In this document: piece after piece, positions 1 to 10,062 of the stretch | How the letters are laid out: each line of letters opens with the position of its first letter | Position numbering within the stretch: position 1 is the first letter of the stretch | Assembly: GCA_016785225.1 (NCBI GenBank) | Contig: JAFBJZ010000673.1 | Span: 248,001-312,000, forward strand | Direction of reading: 5' to 3' | Source: Psettodes erumei | Taxonomy: Eukaryota > Chordata > Actinopteri > Pleuronectiformes > Psettodidae | Length of the DNA stretch: 64,000 nucleotides | Program-made: the position numbers and the translations under genes | The notes under the pieces: model-generated | The model's database searches: none | Told to the model about the DNA's origin: nothing | Seen by the model: the letters and a program-made list of their open reading frames with translations, nothing else

Positions 1-142
1 GACCCCTCCGATGAAGACTGCTTCTTCGACCTCCTCAGCAAGTTCCAGAGCAGCCGCATGGATGACCAGCGCTGCCATCTCGATGAGCCTCAGAACGGAG
101 AAGGCGCTGCAAACTCCGTGCCGTCCGTGAACGAGATGATAG
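1..142 (+). CDS. gpsm1: gpsm1 coding exon (third from last)
   Basis: Open in frame 1 from the window edge and encodes the first visible GoLoco motif. The donor is AG|GTCGGT, leaving phase 1 (ATA G). The true exon start is outside the window. Confidence 0.85.
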
Positions 143-870
143 GTCGGTTGATCCTTTAGATTAGATCGTTATAAGATGTTTGGAGAGCATCTGAACATTC
201 TGTTTCAAATCACTGGGATCTGGCAAATCTTTAGAGTGTCAGACTCACGAGTACTGATTGGGCTCTTCCTCTCTTCTCTCAGATCCCGCAGTCACCACTT
301 CCCCCCAGACCGAGGAGCTGTTTGATTTGATTGCTAGCTCTCAGAGCCGCCGTCTTGATGACCAGCGGGTTAATGTAGGGAACCTTCCAGGCCTGAGGAT
401 TACCCATAACAACCTGGGACACCTGGTGGGTGAGGGAGATCATCAAGAGCCCGGTGATGACTTCTTCAACATGCTTATCAAGTGCCAGGTACGGTCCTGA
501 CGACTCCTCTTCTGGAATGAACTCAAGGGTTTAATCCTCCTAGATTTTAAATTTTTCCCCAGAGAACAAGTTTTTTGTTTAACCAAATTCCAAGCCTGAA
601 CTCTGTGGTTTTATGCATTGGTTATATTTGCCTCCACTCTTCTAAATGAAGTCGTTTTTCCCACCGTAGTCCTCCAGGATTGACGATCAGCGGTGCTCCC
701 CGCCAGAAGCCGGCCCCCACGCCCCCACAGTGCCTGATGAGGACTTCTTCAGTCTAATCCAGAGGGTGCAGGCCAAGCGTATGGACGAGCAGCGCGTCCA
801 GCTCCCCTCGGAGGACCAGGACAGCCCTCCGTCCCCTGATCCCGAGCCACCTGGTGGACTCTCCAGCTAG
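1..870 (+). CDS. gpsm1: G-protein signalling modulator 1 (AGS3-like), 3' part of gene
   Basis: Partial gene, cut by the left window edge; coding exons are 1-142, 283-488 and 670-870, ending in TAG. GPSM1/AGS3 and GPSM2/LGN bind GDP-loaded G-alpha-i/o through C-terminal GoLoco motifs, act as guanine-nucleotide dissociation inhibitors and help orient the spindle; their N-terminal TPR repeats lie outside the window. Four GoLoco motifs are visible: EDCFFDLLSKFQSSRMDDQR, ELFDLIASSQSRRLDDQR, one split across the last intron (DDFFNMLIKCQ then SSRIDDQR), and EDFFSLIQRVQAKRMDEQR. Each keeps the terminal D(D/E)QR with the arginine that contacts nucleotide. The ending in MDEQR followed by a short Pro/Ser-rich tail fits GPSM1 better than GPSM2, but the paralogue choice is inference. 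All junctions are GT-AG with continuous phase. Confidence 0.92.
283..488 (+). CDS. gpsm1: gpsm1 coding exon (second from last)
   Basis: The acceptor is a pyrimidine run plus CAG at 280-282 and the donor is CAG|GTACGG. The exon completes an Asp codon from the previous exon, encodes GoLoco 2 and the first half of GoLoco 3, and ends in phase 0. Confidence 0.93.
670..870 (+). CDS. gpsm1: gpsm1 terminal coding exon
   Basis: The acceptor TAG ends at 669. The exon opens with SSRIDDQR, completing GoLoco 3, then encodes GoLoco 4 and a Pro/Ser-rich tail ending GGLSS before TAG at 868-870. Confidence 0.93.
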   Translation, partial: SSRIDDQRCSPPEAGPHAPTVPDEDFFSLIQRVQAKRMDEQRVQLPSEDQDSPPSPDPEPPGGLSS

Positions 871-2580
871 GACTCTGTGAATAACCCCGCACAGCTTCAT
901 GTCAAAAAAGAAAAGTAAAAGCAGAAGAAATGAAAGAAGGATGAGCCAACATTAAAAAAACAAAACAAAAAGCAGCACTCGAGGGTGAGCTAACACAATT
1001 TTTGATAACAAGATTAATTCCATGTGCAATAGGTGGTGCCCTGTCAAATGTTGCTCAGTGTATTATGTTCTAAATGTGTGTAAATATAACAGGAAAATGA
1101 GCAGAAGTCAAGCGTGGCAGATTTGGGAAGAAGAATTGTGGGCTGACACGAAAACAAACATGAAATATGTACTCCAATGTAATGCCTTAATCAGCATTTT
1201 TTTTCCAGGCTCACGATTGTATGCCCCGGTGTCTGACGGATGTGACTGAGCATCCAGCGTAATATATAAATGATAAATGCAGAGACGCACCGTGCGAGTA
1301 GTGGCCATCACAAAGATGAAACGATACAAACAACAGCCGATGAAACTGTTGGCCTTTATCTTCCACTTTTTGTGGTTCCCACCACTCGTAGTAAGCTGGC
1401 GTTATCTGTGCAGTCACAGTATTAGGGATGGCCTACCAGTGTTAAACAAACCGCTTGGGTCGGTTTTGAACGTTACGCTGATCGACCAGCACGCTTCATT
1501 TTTGCTGACAAAGTAAGGTTCTTTGTGAGTTGACAGACTGACTGAAATTCGATTTTCCCACGTAGATGTTATTTATGTGCGTTAATGCATTTCTAAGACG
1601 CACCAGTGTCTTCAAACAGTGTGCAGTAACCAAGGTTACTGAGCAAACGATTTGAAATAGCTGCTTTTTTTCTAGATTCAAGTTTAGACTCGTGTGGTAA
1701 TTCAAGCTCCGGTTAATGTTTCTTGCTTGGCTTTTAAAGTGATGCTATTTGCTGCCCGTACTGTTCTGAACATCTGATAACAGATTACTACCCACTGCCA
1801 TTATTATTAATTAACATAGAAATAGACACAGGTGGACAAGATGAATGCTTCATATCTGGAAGAAGCTAATGCTATGAACAATATGGAGTTCTTTGGCTGT
1901 GGTGCTGGTGCAGTGCCTCCCTGTGGTCAAAACGCTGTATTACCTCTGTGAAATTCAGAGTATAGTCAGCTTGGAGGCCATCTGTCGGCCCACGCTGTTA
2001 CTGCAATGTCCGGCCCCAAGTATGACAGCTGGGAGAACCCTCCTGTGGTGTCACCAACAAGGTTCTGCCGACCTGCACCATAAATGCGGAGGTTCTTTGC
2101 AAAAGAACAGTCGTAAAACGGGGTCGAGCCTGTCGCGCGTTACTATCCACCCGAAAGTGCAGAAAGGAAATTAGAATTGGGCAAGAGTTTGAAACATTTT
2201 TTGCTGCTCAGAGCAAAAGAGAAGCATTTGATCTTACCTGTGGACTTGCTTTTTAATCAAAAGTAGTACGTACCTCATTTTTGTACCTCGAACCTTTGAG
2301 ATACCGAGTTCTGAACCAGGATGGGTCATGCACCAAGTTTGTAGTGGTTATGTTTGATTCATCTCTCTGATAGAAAAAAAAAAAACAGATTGGGAGCTAC
2401 ATTTAATATTTTATTTTTCTGTTGTTTTGTGAATTAACATTTTTTAGAAAGTACCTGGTACGCTTCTATTTGTCTCTGCCATAATTTGTACATAAAAATA
2501 TATTTTGTATTTATGTTCCGTTTGAGGACATGAATATGTCCCTTCATGCTTTTAATAAAATGTTTCAGATGTTTCCTTTG
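871..2580 (+). other. gpsm1: gpsm1 3' UTR (probable)
   Basis: AT-rich non-coding sequence after the stop, with no recognisable protein; short ORFs here look random. It probably forms a long 3' UTR ending just past the AATAAA at 2554. The exact cleavage site is inferred. Confidence 0.55.
2554..2559 (+). terminator. gpsm1 polyadenylation signal AATAAA
   Basis: Canonical AATAAA followed within about 15-45 bp by a T-rich and GT-containing downstream region. It is the best-placed signal before the ak1 promoter. Confidence 0.55.
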
Positions 2581-3200
2581 CTTTCTTTTTTTGCCTGAGT
2601 AACATTGACCTTTAAGGCACACATTTTCGTCACATTCAGTACATTTGCAAATAACTCCAGTCCACTGAGAACAACACAATCGATGGATTGGATTTCTCAA
2701 TGCCAATCCTTAGTGGAACAAAGCACAATGGGCCAGACAAACGGGTCGGTTTCCAGTTCGCTTGCATAACAAAGGCTGAGTAGGAATGCAAACATTGACA
2801 TATTTATTCTGTTTTTCATTCAATGACGCCCACTCTGGTGCCATTACAGAATATTTCCAGCTTCCAATACTGTGCTGGGTGAGAACATGCACATTATATC
2901 ATCTCTAGCTTTAGTGGTTACAAACTGTTAGTTGTCTTCCCTCATCAAATAATAATTGAAGCACGCAATTTTAATTTTGAAAGGAAGCCACTGGGATACC
3001 CTAATATGCAGCCGTTCATTACCTAATGACCTGACCTAAAATTTGCTGCCAAACATTCTGCCACAGCCCCCTCCTCCTCCCCCCTCTACCTCTAATTTCA
3101 CCCCTGCCTTCCCATGTCATTCATCCTTTCTCTCCCTCCCTCCGTCCCTCCCATCCTTGTCCGCTCTTCCTCCCTCTCACCCAGAATGCAACGCAGCGGC
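2581..3200. other. gpsm1-ak1 intergenic spacer
   Basis: Holds no recognisable gene. Its right half (about 3060-3185) is a long C/T-rich tract whose overlapping ORFs are low complexity. It leads into the ak1 TATA promoter. Confidence 0.6.
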
Positions 3201-3210
3201 TGAGCAGGCT

Positions 3211-3227
3211 CAGCTGAGCTATAAAAA
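3211..3227 (+). promoter_or_regulatory. ak1: ak1 core promoter: E-box plus TATA box
   Basis: A CAGCTG E-box at 3211-3216 abuts a TATAAAAA box at 3220-3227, followed by a plausible transcription start about 25-30 bp downstream. An E-box beside a TATA box fits a gene highly expressed in muscle, as AK1 is in vertebrates. The start site itself is not visible. Confidence 0.6.
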
Positions 3228-3249
3228 GGCACGGCATGGGGGAGGGAGG

Positions 3250-3349
3250 GCTGCCGTGCAGCAAGAACTGTACAGACACACACACACGGGGATCCAGGGA
3301 CAGCAAGCCCCCCTTGCACTGGGATCTAGAGCCACAGCACGAAAGAGAG
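3250..3349 (+). other. ak1: ak1 5' UTR exon 1 (non-coding, probable)
   Basis: Begins about 25 bp after the TATA box and ends at a good donor, AG|GTCAGT, at 3349/3350. It would splice to 5962 just before the ATG exon. The left boundary is approximate. Confidence 0.5.
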
Positions 3350-5961
3350 GTCAGTACAGAGGACAAAGGCTCCGCAGAGGAAGAGCAGGCAGGAAAAACA
3401 GCAGGGACTCTATCTCTATCAGAGGGAGAGGGGAATAGAGAGATGTCAGAGAGAAGGAGTGTGGGCAGACCGAGGGGGCAGGGCTGTTTGACGGGATGGA
3501 GAAGGAGACTGTAATGGTAAACTGTCATCTGGTTTCTCGACATGTCTGGCTCTGGTAAAAATGGTTGGCACTGTCAGGGCTTTTCTGCGTAGTGCAAAGG
3601 CTTGTGGCTTGTGTGTGTCATGCTCAGTGATGTCACTCAATAGATGACATAACTGTTTTGCTAAAAAAAATAATACTAATAACCCATCATTGATTCTTAT
3701 TTTTGTTTATCTGCAGACATTTGGTCTGACATTTCATTGCACTTGATTTACCTGCACTCCAATAACATTTAAACATTCTCCTTCACATACACCCATTAAA
3801 GGGCATTTCCCTACAAGCTGCTCCCTCCTGTTTCCACTGCCAGGCTTTGGGCCACAGTAATGGTCATTTACAGCTGATTAGTGGCTGAGTGCTATTGATT
3901 CTTGTGAGGGGACTGGGTGTGCATTAAAGTTAACCAAAGCTTGCAATTTAGACTGCAAACACGTCCTCAACGGCCACAGCTAACACTGAATTTATCTCGC
4001 ACCATCCTTTCACAAACAACATGGACAATATCCCACTGCACTGACGTCAAAGGGTTCCCGGTTCTCCCTTAAAGGGACAGTGCACCCAAATAAAACTGCA
4101 GAGGACCCAATAACTAAGAGTGTACAGAAATCACACAAATAGATGATATGCGTAGTACTTTGTTTTCACTCCTGTTGCCTTCAGGGGCAGTCATTGAAAG
4201 TTTCTTGACCGTTTCTTTAAGAGAATGGTTGTCATGCTATCCCTAACAGCTGCAGACTGACCGGGGGCTTTTTTTAGCCAGGTCACGTGTGAAAAATGGT
4301 AATAAGACGTGAGTGCTGGACAGGCGACATAGACTGATTTAGGGGTGCAGGTTGTGGTGAATCCAGTATCTCTATATATAATTTCAAGGATGGAATTACA
4401 ATTGCTGTCAGCTTCTATTAACAGTGCACTCAGTTCCATGGCATTACATTATTTATATACTTGTGCAAGATTCATGCATTTTAAGGAAAAAAATATGGGT
4501 CCAGTCAGTACCAAATTGGGATGGCTTCATGCTCATATGCCAAATTCCTGTTCAAACATCTTGCCACATTTGTAACAGGGAAATGATTTTGAGCAAAGCC
4601 ATGCTATGTTTCAGTGCATATAGCTTTACTCCCCTAATTTCTCATGCAATTCCCACACACAGAGCCATGTAATTCCATTTGCATCATATTGGAACCAGAA
4701 CCATGTCTGACATGCAAAAGAAGCAGAGGACCTGAGATGATGGCACCATAATAGGCCAGAGTGGGATTCCCAAACAGGCTGGGTGCTGACTCAGACACCA
4801 GACTCCATGTGACATTTACACAGAGTACAGGGTTAATGGCCACTGACATAGGACACCTGAGAAGCAGCACAACCGGTACCAAGGAGTTTTGCAAGTGCGA
4901 ATCAGAGAACAAGCTAGTGGCACTTTGGTGTGTATTCTGCTGAAGTATGCCTTTATGGTAAACCAGGGAACATGTGTGAAGTTCAGACAGTTACAAATCT
5001 GCCATGTGGACCACGGTACAAATATATATTGTTCCTCTGATGCAGCATAGTGACAGTGGAACATATTGTATATCATATTTCATTTCTAATCTTCCACATT
5101 CCTTTAATCTTATTTGTCAATCTGGCTCTATAGCAACAGATTTGTTTGAATAGTAGGCACACATGCCAGTGAGCAAACAGCCACGCTGTCACAAGGTCAA
5201 ACTAAAGTCTGCCAAGTAATTCCTTCTTCACCCTGGTGACCGAGTTCAAGATTGGACCTCATCATCTGAACCTAAGAAACCAGCCATTTGTTACAAATGA
5301 CAAAATATACAAACTGGCATTAAGGAAAAGTGAAAATGACTACAAGATGATGATAGATATATGTTTTTTGGCCTGTGGAAATCAACCCTAACCCTGACAC
5401 AGGAACACCTGCCAAATGTTATAGTTATTTAAAGTCAGTTCTGTCAAACGCACTCATTTTCAACCCGGACACATGATACAGGCAAGTGACCACTTGGAGA
5501 TACAGTATCTATTTACACATGCCCCAGTGAATGACCCGACCTCCTTCCTCATTTTTCTCTTTTCTGTTTCTAAGACATCTCAAAGAGAAGTGTAAACAGG
5601 AAAGTCTTCTTCTGATATTTTCAGTAGTATTAACATGTAACTAAAAGATAAATTTAGGGAGAAGAATTGGTCTTATTCTGGATTGGAAACATTAGGTAAC
5701 ACCACTTGTTGCAATCAGAAGCTGATACTGTCCTGTCTGTCCCTGTCTTTTCTACCTCTTAGGATCACCTATATTCACATCACAAAATGTATGCTTCAGT
5801 TTCTTATCCTTGAAAAATTTACAGCTACAGTCAGTTTACTGTAGCAGTAATGGATTATCTAAAAAACAAAAAAAAGAAGTGTGACCTACTTAGATTGCCT
5901 TGCTGTCAAATGATCTGCTGTGGTGAATTTATTCACATTTCTGTCCCTCTCTGTCTTTCAG
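3350..5961 (+). other. ak1: ak1 intron 1
   Basis: Non-coding 2.6-kb intron with no recognisable exon or repeat family. It contains a full palindromic CRE (TGACGTCA, 4042-4049), noted but not claimed as functional. Confidence 0.5.
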
Positions 5962-5998
5962 TTGAAGTAAACACTCATCTAACGCAACACAATGGCAG
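5962..5998 (+). CDS. ak1: ak1 exon 2 with start codon
   Basis: The acceptor CAG ends at 5961. About 30 bp of 5' UTR precede ATG GCA G, and the donor is GTAAAT at 5999. Only 7 coding bases (5992-5998) are present, ending in phase 1. Confidence 0.88.
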
Positions 5999-7758
5999 GT
6001 AAATAACACATATGTCCAAGTGAGACTAAATGTTTTCTTTAATGATGATTTAATGGCATGGAAAATGTTCAGTTGTGTTTTTAATGTCAGACTGAACAAG
6101 AGGCAGGCTTGCTGTGTTCTACTGCCCTCTTTTGGTGATTTTTGAGAATACAGTAAACGTCCTACATTTTCGATTTAAAGCTGCTGCACGTTTATATGTT
6201 ATCCCATTTGAGAGATTACGTGTCATGATATTGCATTTAATTAACAGCATTAAAGATTTATTATTATACAATAATCATACAAAATGCAATAAAGATAATT
6301 AAGATAGTTAGTGTATTATAGTGCATTTATACAAGTCCAAATTTGGTGTTCTAATTTTATGCAAATTTGTTAGAAGAACAAATTAGACTTTCGTTGGAGA
6401 GTCATGTGAACAGTTATGCCTGGCTACATAACTTTCTTGGGTGACAACAGTTACCATGGCAACACTGTGTAATAGCACAAACCTAGAGGATCAGGCGACA
6501 CTGTGCCCTGCTCTTAAAAAAAACAAAACATGGGAAATATGTGTACCACTGATTCCTCATTTTACCGTCAAAATGGTTTGTTTCAAACATCCTTTCTCCT
6601 AAATTCAACTTTTGGTAAGAGAAAAGATTTACCTATTTCTAACATCCAACCTGTTTCTTACATGGTAATTTCAGACAAAATTAAAGATGCCAAGATCATC
6701 TTTGTTGTTGGTAAGTACATTGACTTTTGTGCGTCTTTTGTTCTTTTAAAGCATAATTAACCACCAGCAGCTATCTCCTTCATGCCATACTGACAATTTC
6801 TGTATTTCCTATTCAGGTGGACCTGGCTCCGGAAAGGGCACCCAGTGCGAGAAGGTAGTTGCAAAGTACGGCTACACCCACCTGTCATCTGGGGATCTGC
6901 TCCGTGCTGAGGTGTCTTCTGGCTCTGAGAGGGGAAAGCATCTCCAGGAGATCATGCAGAAAGGAGAGCTTGTGCCCCTGGTGAGAGAGAGAGAGAGACC
7001 CTTCATTTCATTTGATAATTTTCAATGAAAGTACTGTAGTTACCTTTTGCTACTTGTACTCACAAAGAATTGGGCGGCACCGAACCAAATTGTGTTGCAC
7101 AGTATATAATGGAATATGTTCTGTAAGTTATTTTCTATCTGAGGTACTACATCATCGTCAGTGTTGGTCATAATGTTTCGGGGCTGCTTGCAGGACACAG
7201 TCTTAGACATGATTAAGGATGCCATGATCGCCAAGGCTGATGTCTCCAAGGGCTACCTTATTGATGGCTACCCCCGTGAAGTGAAGCAGGGCGAGGAGTT
7301 TGAGAAGAAGGTAGGAGAGGGCATGACATTGTGGGTCTATAATTCATCCCTGCAGCAGTGGAAATAATCTTAAATTCCTAAACTGTCTTCGACTGCAGAT
7401 CGGCAAACCCTGCCTGCTGCTGTACATTGACGCAAAAGCAGAGACCATGGTCAAGAGGCTTTTGAAGCGCGGTGAGACCAGCGGCCGCACTGACGACAAC
7501 GAGGAGACCATCAAGAAGCGGCTGGACTTGTATTACAAAGCAACCGAGCCAGTCATCGCCTTTTACGAGCAACGCAAAATTGTGAGGAAGGTGAGTATAT
7601 GATTACTTTCTTACAGCTGGACACTGACAAAAACAAAATGTGTGAAATCTGACATATATTCTTACATGTATGTGTCATGTTACTTTTTCTAGATTGACTC
7701 TGAGCTGGCAGTGGATGAAGTCTTCAGCCAAGTGTCCAAGGCTATTGATGCACTGTAG
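5992..7758 (+). CDS. ak1: Adenylate kinase 1 (cytosolic)
   Basis: Encodes a complete 193-aa enzyme (human 194 aa) from six exons: 5992-5998, 6675-6710, 6817-6980, 7194-7310, 7399-7590, 7693-7758. It interconverts ATP + AMP and 2 ADP in the cytosol and supports energy transfer in muscle, brain and erythrocytes. Visible features are the P-loop GGPGSGKGT at residues 15-23 (Lys21), the AMP-site SSGDLLRAE with Arg44, DGYPREVKQ with Asp93 and Arg97, and the short LID of the AK1 family with Arg128, Arg132, Arg138, Asp140-141 and Arg149. Residue numbers coincide with mammalian AK1, so no key residue is missing. The start MADKIKDAKIIFVV is chosen because the ATG follows a short 5' UTR and gives the family's usual N-terminus. 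eng lies next downstream, as in human. Confidence 0.97.
6450..6463. promoter_or_regulatory. Palindromic RFX X-box in ak1 intron
   Basis: The 14-mer GTTACCATGGCAAC is a full inverted-repeat X-box with both half-sites intact. RFX factors bind such sites and drive ciliary and other genes. It lies 66 bp upstream of the ATG of a candidate alternative ak1 first exon. Function is inferred. Confidence 0.6.
6530..6614 (+). CDS. ak1: Candidate alternative first coding exon of ak1 (acylated isoform)
   Basis: An open frame starts MGNMCTTDSS and runs 28 codons plus one base to a strong donor, TTTG|GTAAGA, at 6614/6615. It ends in phase 1, as the normal ATG exon does, so it would splice in frame to the acceptor at 6675 and keep DKIKDAKIIFVV and the whole kinase. 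Gly2 with Thr6 fits the N-myristoylation pattern, and Cys5 could be palmitoylated. Mammalian AK1-beta likewise adds a short MGCC-type myristoylated N-terminus. The implied intron is only 60 bp (6615-6674), short even for fish, so this remains a hypothesis; chance openness over 85 bp is possible. Confidence 0.35.
6675..6710 (+). CDS. ak1: ak1 exon 3
   Basis: Acceptor TTTCAG and donor G|GTAAGT. It encodes DKIKDAKIIFVV with phase 1 at both ends. Confidence 0.93.
6817..6980 (+). CDS. ak1: ak1 exon 4 (P-loop)
   Basis: Acceptor TTCAG and donor CTG|GTGAGA. It encodes the P-loop GGPGSGKGT and the AMP-binding SSGDLLRAE, ending in phase 0. Confidence 0.96.
7194..7310 (+). CDS. ak1: ak1 exon 5
   Basis: Acceptor TGCAG and donor AAG|GTAGGA. 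It encodes 39 codons including the adenylate-kinase signature LIDGYPREV. Confidence 0.96.
7399..7590 (+). CDS. ak1: ak1 exon 6 (LID region)
   Basis: Acceptor CTGCAG and donor AAG|GTGAGT. Its 64 codons include KRGETSGRTDDNEE with the catalytic arginines. Confidence 0.96.
7693..7758 (+). CDS. ak1: ak1 terminal coding exon
   Basis: The acceptor TTTCTAG ends at 7692. It encodes the C-terminal helix IDSELAVDEVFSQVSKAIDAL and TAG at 7756-7758. Confidence 0.94.
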   Translation: MDSELAVDEVFSQVSKAIDAL

Positions 7759-8215
7759 TAAAACAATGTAACTAGATGAGCTCTGTCTGGTTTGTTGTCA
7801 TCATTTTCCATTTTCTCAGTGTCAGTTCAGGACAGAACATGAACAGCAATGGAAATAACCCTGTTCCCACTCATCTTGGTTTTAAAAAAGGACATTTAGG
7901 GTCAATCATACCTTAACTTCACTTCTGATCCAGCAATATAAAGTTACAATTTTAGGCTCATGCAACTATGTGTTCACCCTGATCACTCTGGGGCAAACCT
8001 GCACTTCACACAATCCTTTTCTCCTCTTTAACCCTGCCTGAGTCCAGACATCATGGGATTGTGTCACTGAACACTGTGGACAACTTTTTCATTTTTATGA
8101 AGCCATCTTTAACAGTATTTCAAGCACAGAAATTGTTTCATTGAGATGTACACATGTAACATGGATGTCTATAATGTGGTATATGTAAAAAAAGAAAATT
8201 AAAGTATAAGGAAAA
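7759..8215 (+). other. ak1: ak1 3' UTR
   Basis: Non-coding sequence from the stop codon to just past an ATTAAA signal. No ORF of note. Confidence 0.6.
8198..8203 (+). terminator. ak1 polyadenylation signal ATTAAA
   Basis: The common variant hexamer ATTAAA, 440 bp after the ak1 stop, is the first good candidate downstream. Cleavage position is inferred. Confidence 0.45.
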
Positions 8216-8528
8216 ATATTAAGTTGGAAATTAGTTTGTCAGTGATTACTGCATCTGAATATGAAGCAGCAAAAAGAAGCAGTCTACTCTGTATTTTTAC
8301 TAGGTAGACTAACATTGTGAGTGACCTTGTACAAACATATTTTAACCCCAACACGCACATAAACATGGCTTCCAAGTTGAAAAGGGGAAACGCTTCTCTT
8401 TGCAGAAAGCATGTAGACACAACAGGATACAGGACATGGCCGCTACAGCCATAGTTCATTACTGTTATCATAACTTTTCCTTTGAATCCGTGATGACCAA
8501 CAGGTCTTCCTTTACCTCTCACCTTTGT

Positions 8529-8553
8529 CACACACACACACACACACACACAC
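8529..8553. repeat. (CA)n microsatellite
   Basis: Uninterrupted CA dinucleotide run of about 25 bp. Confidence 0.95.
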
Positions 8554-10046
8554 TCACTTCCAGCTGGCCAAGCAAACACTGCAACAGGTATCCGGACAAA
8601 CCTCCAAGGAGAGCTCTGATCATGACTCTGCGCTGCAGGGATGAGGAAGAGGAAAAGACGGCTTCTGAAGGGGGGACAGGATGTGTCCGTCGGAAAGTCA
8701 ATCAAGAAAAGGCGTCTGTAAGTGCTTTCATAAAGTCGTTGGGGATGCTGCCTGAATGCGAGGAATGCCGCTCTTACCTAATAAAGGCACAAAACAAAGG
8801 TGAGGACAAGAGGAGGTAGTGGAATTTACCACGTACAACAGAGAGACAAGGAAGGACACATGTATATATGGGGGGCACTATGAGCCTAGGTGTCTCTGTG
8901 TGCTGCAGTTCAGGGATCACAACCTATTATGAATTATATTTAAGGACAACCCCTTAAACTGCTTAAAGTTCCAGGCCTGGTCCTTGTCTCTATCATCAAA
9001 TCAAAACCACACAAAAAAGAAGAAGCAAAATATACATTAGGATCGCTCATATATAATATATATTCAGCACACCATCATTTGGGAGAGGAATTGTAGATTA
9101 GTGGATCACTTAATTGTCGATACCCACAGGGAAAAACCAATGCAATTAGATGTCAACAAAATAATTTCTTCTCCGTTCACCTGCTGAAATGATGATTAAA
9201 TCCTTCAAAATAGGCTGAATGAGATGGGTCGATAAGCAAATTGCAAATCTGCAAATGTAATGATCTGTGGGAGGCTTCCACCAAAGTGGATAAGATGAAC
9301 CTGAGAGTTGTGTGCAAGCAGCTATTAATATCACATATCCAGTAGGGTATCACTGGTATGGAAAAAGATAATCCAAAAATCAAACTGCATGTGGCAGCTC
9401 AAAAAATCATCTATGTTTCTCACAAACATACTGAATGCATGAATACTGTATAGATGGATACATAATATATGTATGCATATATAGCACTTTTGTTTCTCCT
9501 GTCAGACCTCTGCACTAAAATGACTAAAATAAGAAAACTAGTAGCTCAGAAATGCTCAGCGTCTCTCTCAGGGATCATCCAGGATACCGTCCTTCCAAGG
9601 GGAACATTCACAGCTTCAGATGTGGCTGAGAAAATAACTCCATCTTAGTCTTACATGCAGCTTTGTGACTCGAATATAAAATTAATCAGGACCATTCAGT
9701 CACTTAACTGAATCCTAACTGCATTTCCCAGCAAAAAGTGCGAGCTGTGATTTTGCAAACAGCATGTTTGTATAATGTGGGCCTTCTCAATTAGCTGCCT
9801 TATGGGATTGGTGGTGACTTGGTTGGGCTGACAGGCTTCTGTTCAGCTCGCATCACTCTCGGATATTACTGCTGCAAGGCCATGCGTCAGATCCCCCCTC
9901 GGAGGACGATAAGGAAACAAGTATAAGCTGGAGCGTACTCTTTATTCTCTCTCTCTCTCTCCATGCGGGCTGGCTGGCTGGCACCACAGAGACCCAGTGG
10001 CACCGTGCGGGAACCAACGTCAACCTGTGATGAAAGACGGTGGCCG

Positions 10047-10062
10047 ATTGTTTCCTGTTATT
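10047..10062. promoter_or_regulatory. Overlapping forkhead/ETS-like site upstream of eng
   Basis: ATTGTTTCCTGTTATT contains a TTCCTGT ETS core joined to TTGTTT forkhead-like sequence, about 1.55 kb upstream of the inferred eng 5' exon. FOX:ETS pairs mark endothelial enhancers. Single-site evidence only. Confidence 0.25.

Noticed and set aside
3043..3543. Overlapping ORFs of 73-140 codons on both strands
   Set aside because: They follow a C/T-rich tract and the ak1 promoter and 5' UTR; composition is low complexity and no domain is visible.
4042..4049. Palindromic CRE (TGACGTCA) in ak1 intron 1, with another TGACGTCA in eng intron 1 at 21081-21088
   Set aside because: Single 8-mers recur by chance and neither has a supporting cluster or promoter context.
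8199..8819. ORFs of 168 (minus) and 139 (plus) codons
   Set aside because: Both pass through a CA microsatellite, lack splice or family features and overlap each other; chance openness is the simplest explanation.
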